Shown: piece by piece, positions 46,201-55,200 of the stretch | Layout: each line of letters starts with the position of its first letter | Numbering within the stretch: the first letter of the stretch is position 1 | Source of the DNA: Lineus longissimus | Lineage: Eukaryota; Nemertea; Pilidiophora; Heteronemertea; Lineidae | Assembly (NCBI RefSeq): GCF_910592395.1 | Contig: NC_088321.1 | Location: 1,614,001-1,674,000, forward strand | Direction of reading: 5' to 3' | DNA length: 60,000 nucleotides | Notes under the pieces: generated by a model | Database searches by the model: none | The model's input: only the letters and a program-made list of their open reading frames with translations | What the model was told of the DNA's origin: nothing | Made by a program: the position numbers and the translations under genes

Positions 46201-49200
46201 TAACCCCTGATTGATTATGATTGAACAACGCAACCTTCAAAAGAAGGAATGATACCTGACCTTGCCTCCAAATCTCAAGGTCGCTGTGATTCAAAATGGC
46301 CGCCAGAAGTAAAATCTCATGTTTGCCTTGTTTCTTTTGCAGTCCTGAGCCGAGGAAGATCTCCTTTCGGAAGGAGATCGGAAAAGGTGTAGGGATACGT
46401 CTGGCAGGTGGTAATGCGGTCGGAATTTATGTCGCAGCAGTGCAGCCTGGTACTCCCGCTTTTGAACAGGGATTGCAAGAGGGGGATCTCTTATTACAGG
46501 TAGGCTCCAGTTTTAGTGGGAAGAGCTAGAATAGCATTCCACCAATCAGAAACAAGAATAGCGATGAATTCCATCAATCACAATCAAGAGAACAAAATCA
46601 GAAAAATCCATCCACCAATCAGAAAATAACAGCAAACTTCATCAACCAATCAAAATCTACCTAGATCTGCGGAACGAGTGATTTGATAGCAGTCGCCGGT
46701 AACTACCAAACGCTGGTAGTCCAACGCGCTCCACGGTGTACGATGAGCGTGGGGTGGACCCCGAGGGCCTTTGGTGGTGGTCCAACATCCTGAACAAACA
46801 TCTCAGAATTAGAAGAAATTGAACCTTACTTTGCACATTGAGACATTAAAGGCTCAAGCCATTCGTTCCCTTTAAAAGGTGCCCAGTGGTCTGAACTCTT
46901 AAATGCCCACGAACATTCCGCTGTTTACAGAATGGGGAGTTCAATAGCATTCCGCGACGTTACTATTTATAGCTCACAAGGTCATTTGAATAAGATATTG
47001 ATGACGTTTTAGTCACGTGACAGTCGGACATCGACACTTATTTCTACGCATTTGAGCTTATTTCAAAGTCGATTATCATTGACCCTGCATTGTTTTTAGC
47101 ATGAATGACACCATAGAGTCAGAGAGAGAGATATTCAGAACAATTATGTAGTATTTCCAACACTCGGACATGTGCCAGATTGAATCTAACTGCCCTAGTT
47201 AGAAAGCCTGAATCCATTACGAAACCGCATGTTTGTCCGACATTGCCTGTAATTCAGCGATGGGGAAATAGAGGGCAGCAGCTTCAGTGACGTCATCTTC
47301 GCGGAATGCTATATAACGTTAATCAAAACCTAAATTTTTTAAAAATATCACAAATTGACAGGGAGGTTTATTTTTTAATGATTTGCGAAATAATCTCATT
47401 CCATGAAAATAAAAAAAAATGTTAAGAAATTTTTTTTTCATTATTGGAAAAACTGTAGGACATTTGCAATCCAGAAAAAACGAAAATCACGAAAATTCTA
47501 TTTTTTCAGAAATTTAATTTTCGCAAATCATGAAAATAAAACTGTGCAAAGAACCTCCCTTAGTCGACACCTCTCTAATAAGGACACTCTCTTTATCAAG
47601 GACACAAATTTTGCTCCAAAATTACAGTTGAACCTCTCTATTAAGGACACCCTTGGGACAGACAAGTGCTGTCCTTAATAGAGAGGTGTCCTGATTAGAG
47701 AGGTCAAATTAAATGGAAACAACCAATTTGGGACCAAAACTAGTGTCCTTAATAGAGATGTTGTCCTTAATAGAGAGGTGTCCTCTAACAGAGGTTCCAC
47801 TGTAGTTGTTTCTATTCAAATTGGCCTCTCTGATCAGGACGCCTCTCTAATAAGGACAGCACTTGTCAGTCGGAGGGTGACCCTATTAAAGAGGTACAAC
47901 TGTATTCCTGAACTTTTCAGGTGAACAATGTTGACATGAGGAACAATACTCGTGAAGAGGCGGTCCTGATGTTGCTAGGCTTAGAAAGCCAAGTTGACCT
48001 CCTGGTTCAGTATCGTCGCGAGGACTACCAACGTTTTATAACAGGAAGTGACTTTGGCGACTCATTCTATATAAGGTAGGCTTGGATTGGTCGACTCCCG
48101 GCCCATCAACCAGGCACCAGCGGTTTTCAATATACTCCGCCTCACGATATTTCAAACCCCTGGTGAAATCCACACCCTTCGGACGGATTGTAGCGTTGTG
48201 TTGTTTGAGAGCGGTTTATTGGTATCGAATATTAAAAAACAAGGCATGGGAATGTTGTCAGTTTCAACCCCAGAGATTACAACAGATGAGAGTTAATTTT
48301 GAACAGCACTGTCTTTGCAATCATAAATAAAACCAAAAAAAATTTTTTTTTTTTAATTAAAAAAACATTTTTTTTTTATTCCAGGACTCATTTCAACTAT
48401 GATCACGTGGAACAAGGCCAAATGAGTTTCCGCGTCTGTGACGTGTTTCACGTCCGCGACACGTTACATAATGGCGTCGTCGGTTCGTGGCAGGCCGTGC
48501 GGATTGGGAGAAATAATGCCGAGACGCAGAAGGGTGTGATACCAAATTTCAACAGGTAGGGGGCACTGGCTGTTCTCCATAATCTATTGAAATGAAAGAA
48601 ATTACAGTAGAACCTCTCTATTAAGGACACCCTCAGGACTGACAAGTGCTGTCCTTAATAGAGAGGTGTCCCGATTAGAGAGGTCAAATTGAATGGAAAA
48701 ATCCAATATGGGACCAAAACTAGTGTCCTTAATAGAGAGGTTGTCCTTAATAGAGAGGTGTCCTTAATAGAGAGGGTGTCCGCTAAGAGAGGTTCTACTG
48801 TATTTTAGAATTCGATATCATCGCTCTTGCCGTTTCAGGGCCGAACAAGTTGCACTGGCACAACAATTAGGGACCAAAACTAGTGTCCTTAATGCAGAGG
48901 TTGTCCTTATTAGAGAGGTGTCCTTATTAGAGAGGTACTACTGTATTTTAGAATACAACGTCATCGCTCTTGTTGTTTCAGGGCCGAACAACTTGCACTC
49001 GCCCAACGAAAACGCCAGTCACGTGACGCCGACAAAGAAAACAACGCGCCGAATAAACGAGGAGGTTTCTTCAGACGGCGCAGTCATCGGCGCTCAAAGT
49101 CGCTGAGTAAGGACCATTGGGAGGATGTCATTTTCTGTAAGTGTTGCCATGGTAACAATAAATGTGAATTCACCCTTTAGGTTCTAAGGAAACGTCTGAG

Positions 49201-52200
49201 AAAGAAAAAAAATGTGAAAAAGAGAATAAAGCATTATACAGTAGAACCTCTCTATTAAGGACACCCTCGGGACTGACAAGTGCTGTCCTTAATAGAGAGG
49301 TGTCCTGATTAGAGAGGTTAAATTGAATGGAAACAACCAATTTGGGACCAAAACTAGTGTCCTTGATAGAGGGGTGTCCTCAATAGAGAGGTGTCCGCTA
49401 AGGGAGGTTCCACTGTATGTCGTGTCCAGATTTGCTGAATCTATTTCATAATCTTGAATTTGTCCGAGCTTCCACAAGTGTACTCCTATCCCAAATCTTA
49501 AGGGGACAACTGGGGAATGAGATTTAGGTGACCAGGATGATAGTATGACCATTCACTTGTAGCATCACAATAAATGTTGATCTCCAATGCTGGTTTTTAC
49601 GAGTATTGTGAGGCAGTTTTGGACAAGGCTTGCAGATTTCGGATAGGCCAACAGTTCCTTTCTATCTTGGTGAAGTCTTTATGGCAAATTTTATGATCGC
49701 TCAATTCTGTTTGCAATGGAAGATATTTTTTTATGAAAAACTTACATATCTCATTTACAAGTCCCTTTAAAACATTTGATGAAAGGGTAAAGGGAGGAAT
49801 TGCAATATGTACAGTCCAAATCACAACTGACATCCTGTAAATCGCGTCATTGGCGTGTCATTGACACACAACCCAGTGTGTAAGTTGAGCGGAACATAAA
49901 GATATAAGCGCGTCACTGGTGCGCAACGTGGCACTCGAACGTCACGCGTCACTGACGCGAAGCAGGATGGATGTCAATTGTGACATGGACTGTATGAGAT
50001 GTTATGTACATTTCAGAGCGATGTTTTGCACCAAAATAGCGAATATCCAAATCGCACACCTTTTTCTTGGACCAAAAAAAAAACTTTTACCTTTAAAATT
50101 TTGTTTATAACATTTTTCCAAATCACAAAGCTCGTCCAAATGACAATCACCTTGATACATTTCAGCGGAACACGACGGTAAGTGGGTAGCGTGGGAACAA
50201 GAAATTACCCACCATGCACTGCTTTCTAATCTTCATTTTCTCGGTTTCATTGAAAAATGTTACGAGATCTCTGCTCGATTTTCCAAGCATCAGTTTTGTG
50301 GAAATGGGAATGTTTACATTTTCGGTTTGGTTTCAGTTTTCCTGCAAGGTCACTGGCTATTTTTTTATTTCCTTTCCAAATACAGTAGAACCTCTCTATT
50401 AAGAACACCTTCGGGACTGACAAGTGCTGTCCTTAATAGAGAGGTGTCCTGATTAGAGAGGTCAAATTGAATAGAAACTACCAATTTGGGACCAAAACTA
50501 GTGTCCTTAATAGAGAGGTTGTCCTTAATAGAGAGGTGTCCGCTAAGGGAGGTTCCACTTTAGGACGTCATAGCATTGATTATCATCTCTTTCACATGTT
50601 CCTAGTGCTTTGATAGAATGTACATAGAAACTACCCCCCCCCCCCTCACGCCAGCACTGCACAAAAAATACTGGGCGGTCAGTTACTCAACCTAATGTCA
50701 TCAAATAAGGTAGTGTAATGTGGTGTAGCTTTCCGGAGGAGGGCATCACGGGGCAAATTCAAGTTACGAACATCTGGTCTTCCTGAATAGCATTCCGCGA
50801 AGGTACTATTTATAGCTCACAAGGTCATTTGCATAAGATATTGATGACGTTTTAGTCACGTGACAGTCGGACATCGACACTTATTTCCACGCATTTGAGC
50901 TTATTTCAAAGTCAATTATCTTTGACCCTGCATTGTTTTTAGCATGAATGATACCATAGAGTCGGAGAGAGAAATATTCAGAACAATTATGTAGTATTTC
51001 CAACACTCGGACATGTGCCAGATTGAATCTAACTGCCCTAGTTAGAAAGCCTGAATCCATTACGAAACCGCATGTTTGTCCGACATTGCCTGTAATTCAG
51101 CGATGGGGAAATAGAGGGCAGCAGCTGCAGTGACGTCATCTTCGCGGAATGCTATTCTGCATTTCTCTTTTCTGGTCACAAAAGTGTTTCTGTCACTCTC
51201 ATGATTTTTCTTGGGTGGTTTTTTCGGGCATTGCAGAAATGCTCATTTTAGTGGCCTGTGGCTATACGAACATGTGACTAACTAAATATCCCCCAATGCC
51301 AATAGCATTCTGCGAAGATGACGTCACTGCTGCAGCTGCCCTCTATTTCCCCATCGCTGAATTACAGGCAATGTCGGACAAACATGCGGTTTCGTAATGG
51401 ATTCAGGCTTTCTAACTAGGGCAGTTAGATTCAATCTGGCACATGTCCGAGTGTTGGAAATACTACATAATTGTTCTGAATATTTCTCTCTCTGACTCTA
51501 TGGTATCATTCATGCTAAAAACAATGCAGGGTCAAAGATAATTGACTTTGAAATAAGCTCAAATGCGTAGAAATAAGCGTCGATGTCCGACTGTCACGTG
51601 ACTAAAACGTCATCAATATCTTATGCAAATGACCTTGTGAGCTATAAATAGTAACGTCGCGGAATGCTATTACTGCCCAGGGTCAGTAATATCACACTGT
51701 CTACTTATGCAAGTATCAATTCGATTCTTGTACCCCCCCTCCTCAAGGGTAGTTAAGCTATCACCACTAATCTTTGCCGATGCTTGAGTGGTATTTATTT
51801 TTCCTTTAGTGAAAATTTGGCGAAGCTGGAAAGAATAAGGATGCTAATGTGTCGATGTCTTGTCGAACATACAGCCTTACCCAGTAAAATTAGTTCGGTT
51901 ACTTTATATGACGGTGATAACTGATATATTGTTGATGGTGATGTCTTGACGAATGAAAAAGTAGCATTGGTGAAAAAGGGGTGATGCTTGAGCCTTAAGA
52001 TGTCGTTATAGGGTGATAAGGTGTCGTACCCTTGAGGAGGGGGGGTACAAGACACGAATTGATACTTGCATTAGTGCTGGGATGAAAAATCGTTTTCAAG
52101 TTGACAAGTCCCAAGTTGTGAATCTCAAAGTCTTGGCTGGCCCTTTCAGTAAATCCTTAGGCCATAGGAATGATTAATCCTGTTTACCGTCCGAGAGATT

Positions 52201-55200
52201 TAAAAAGATGATGAGGCTTTTTTTCATTTTTCATTATTCATTATCGGTTTACAGTCTGATTTACTGGTCAAAACACGCGATTCAGCAAGTTCCAGTAAAT
52301 GGAAATCAGGTCGGTCATCAACATGAGGCATTGAAAAAATGTCATTATTATGATGAAGAGCCTACCCTGCCAAGTTTTTATTGTGTTTTTCAATCATTTA
52401 AGGTAAAGATGAACCACTGGAAAGATTATTTAAATAAAAAAATGATGGCAACAATAAAATAAATAGATTTTTTTAAAAATAATGAAAATATTTCATGTTC
52501 GCTCAGAACCCATGCAGGAGGTGGACGGTAAACAGGATTAATAATTCCCATGGCCTATAGATTGCCTGACTGTAGGCTATCCCTGCGATCAAAGTCGTCG
52601 ATAAAATATTGCATGTGTGTCGTAGACAATACCGCCGAATCTTTCTATCGGACTTGGTTGGTTTTGTGTTGCATGGCTGTCAATGATTGTCGCACGTAAA
52701 TTTGAAAATTCGAATTTGAAACTTGTGTGGATTACCTGCTCGTATCTCCTTGTTTTCATTTTCTTCCGTTTTATTTGTGGAACTGTTTTTATTTTAAAAG
52801 TAACACGACCCATACTGAGATTCATCTTCTCGATGATACCTTTTGAATTTTATTTTTCCACAATACAGTTAAACGTTTTTACTTGATGTTTCATGACTGC
52901 TCAAGCCATTTCCTCAGAAGAAAGCGTCCTGGTTTTTCAAATCGGCACTAAGTAACACAAAAAAACACTCTTGGTTTGCCTAACAGATATTAAAACAGTG
53001 TGTGCTTGCAAAGATGATGATAAGGGTGCAGTGTATTCGTGACTTTTTTATCCTAAACTCGTGTTTTTGCGTGCTGTTTTCTTCTCTACCCGTCATTGTT
53101 TTGATTGGTTCTCTGGAATTTTCCCATCCTACATACAGTACTAATCACAAATAACATCCCGAAATTTGTGGATGTTGTGCGCAATGTAGTCGCAACCTGT
53201 GCACAATATGCGTGTATTTTGTACAAATGCTACAACCGCAATCTCTGTAATAAATTTCAACATTGCCGTTGTGTAGACTGATATACAAATACTATGAATA
53301 CCAAGTTTCAACAATTTTGTATGCACAATAACTGCACTACGGCATTGTGTATTAGTGGATTTCTATTTAACTGGACCACAAGTGATTACGAACGGTGTAC
53401 CCCTTTAAGAAAATACCTCAGAAAGCTGTGCGATTATATTTTAAAATGTCTTCAACAGGGAAAATTAAGCAATTTATATGGACCAAAGTCTATTTTTGTC
53501 GATAATTGCATGAAAGTTATATAGTAGGACCTCTCTATTAAGGACACCCTCGGGACAGACAAGTGCTGTCCTTGATAGAGAGGTGTCCTGAGTAGAGAGG
53601 TCAAATCGAATAGAAACAACCAATTTGGGACAAAAACTATGTCCTTAACAGAGAGGTTGTCCTTAATAGAGAGGTGTCCGCTAAGGGAGGTTCCACTGCA
53701 TTTCCATTTATGTTTTTTTTGAATATTTTTGCAGCCAACACAGTTACAAAGTTCCCAGCCTATGAGCGTGTGGTGCTCAGACAACGTAAGTACGCGATAA
53801 AACTTATCCCAAAATTTCCCTGCAAAGTTTTCATTCTAAGACAATGGGTGATATGAATAAAGACTAATAAAGGCTTTTACTGAATTCTTCATGTACATTT
53901 ACACTAGGCCTTTTTGTGCAAAACTGAATAAAAGCATATACTTACTGAAGTAAAAGCATTTATTTACTGAAGTAAAAGCATTTACTTACTGAAGTAAAAG
54001 CTTTTACTTACTGAAGTAAAAGCATTAACTTTACTGGCGTAAAATCATTTACTTACTGAAGTAACAGCATTTACTTACTGAAGTAAAAGCATTTACTTAC
54101 TGAAGTAAAAGCATTTACTTGTCTTTATTCATATATCACCCCACTGATGTGGTTCAAAATGGCAACTTTTCCTGGCTCTAACCATTGATTTAGATTGACA
54201 CTACCTGTCACTGTAAGGACCTTTCGTCGGCAGGTAAAACTGGTAATGGCTGGTGTTGGTATTGACGACTGCAAACAAGCGATTATTGTCGCATGCGATG
54301 TAAATCGCAGCTAGCAGCAATTTCATTATATTTCTAGAAAAAGTAAAAAATGTAAAAGTGAAAAACAATTGAAAAAGTATATGTGAAAGTAAGTAAAAGT
54401 GAAATTGTTTTTTCCGCAAATCACAAAAATCAAAAACCCGCAAAAATATTGCGGTCTGCGGTGTAAAGACGTGAGGATTACGAGTACCTTCGCCTCATTC
54501 CACCCTGTTACGCCCCCTAATGTTCGCTTTGGGAACTATTTCAGCCAACTTTCTCCGTCCAGTCGTAATCTTCGGTGCTTTATCGGACGTCATCCGCGAT
54601 CGTCTTCTGCGCGAACATCCAGAATCTTTCGAATCGCCACGTAAGTAACTTTGACAACAAAAGAAGGTAACCATGGCGATTAGCATTGGTACTATAGCAA
54701 CAATATTAGTAACCATGGTAACTGATGACTAACTACATCAGTTGCTATGGCAATTGCATAAGTTGCTAAGGAAACGGTGTCGTTTTCTTTATATTACTCG
54801 GTAGGATGTTTGTGAATTTGAAGTATTAACCGTTTAAAGGTCATAACCATGAAATGACCATGAAATAACCATGATATTGTCTGGGTAACCATGGTAATTG
54901 CATTGGTGACCATGGTTACGCTGTGAATGAAAAGTCATAGCAACTACTCGTAAATACCATAAAGCGTAGTACTTTCACATTCTAATGGATGGAATTTGCG
55001 AACAGATAGTTAGTAAAGAGATTCAAAACTTGAGATGACGATATTTAGGAAATGTTTTTCTGATGTTTTCAGAGGCGGATGTGAACCGTGGTGGTGATGA
55101 ATCCACAGGGCGGTCGGGGATTATTAAACTAGCGGCAATAAAACAAATCGTAGATAAGGTAAATTTTAAAGTGAATGTATCCCATACTTTTGTTTGTGAC

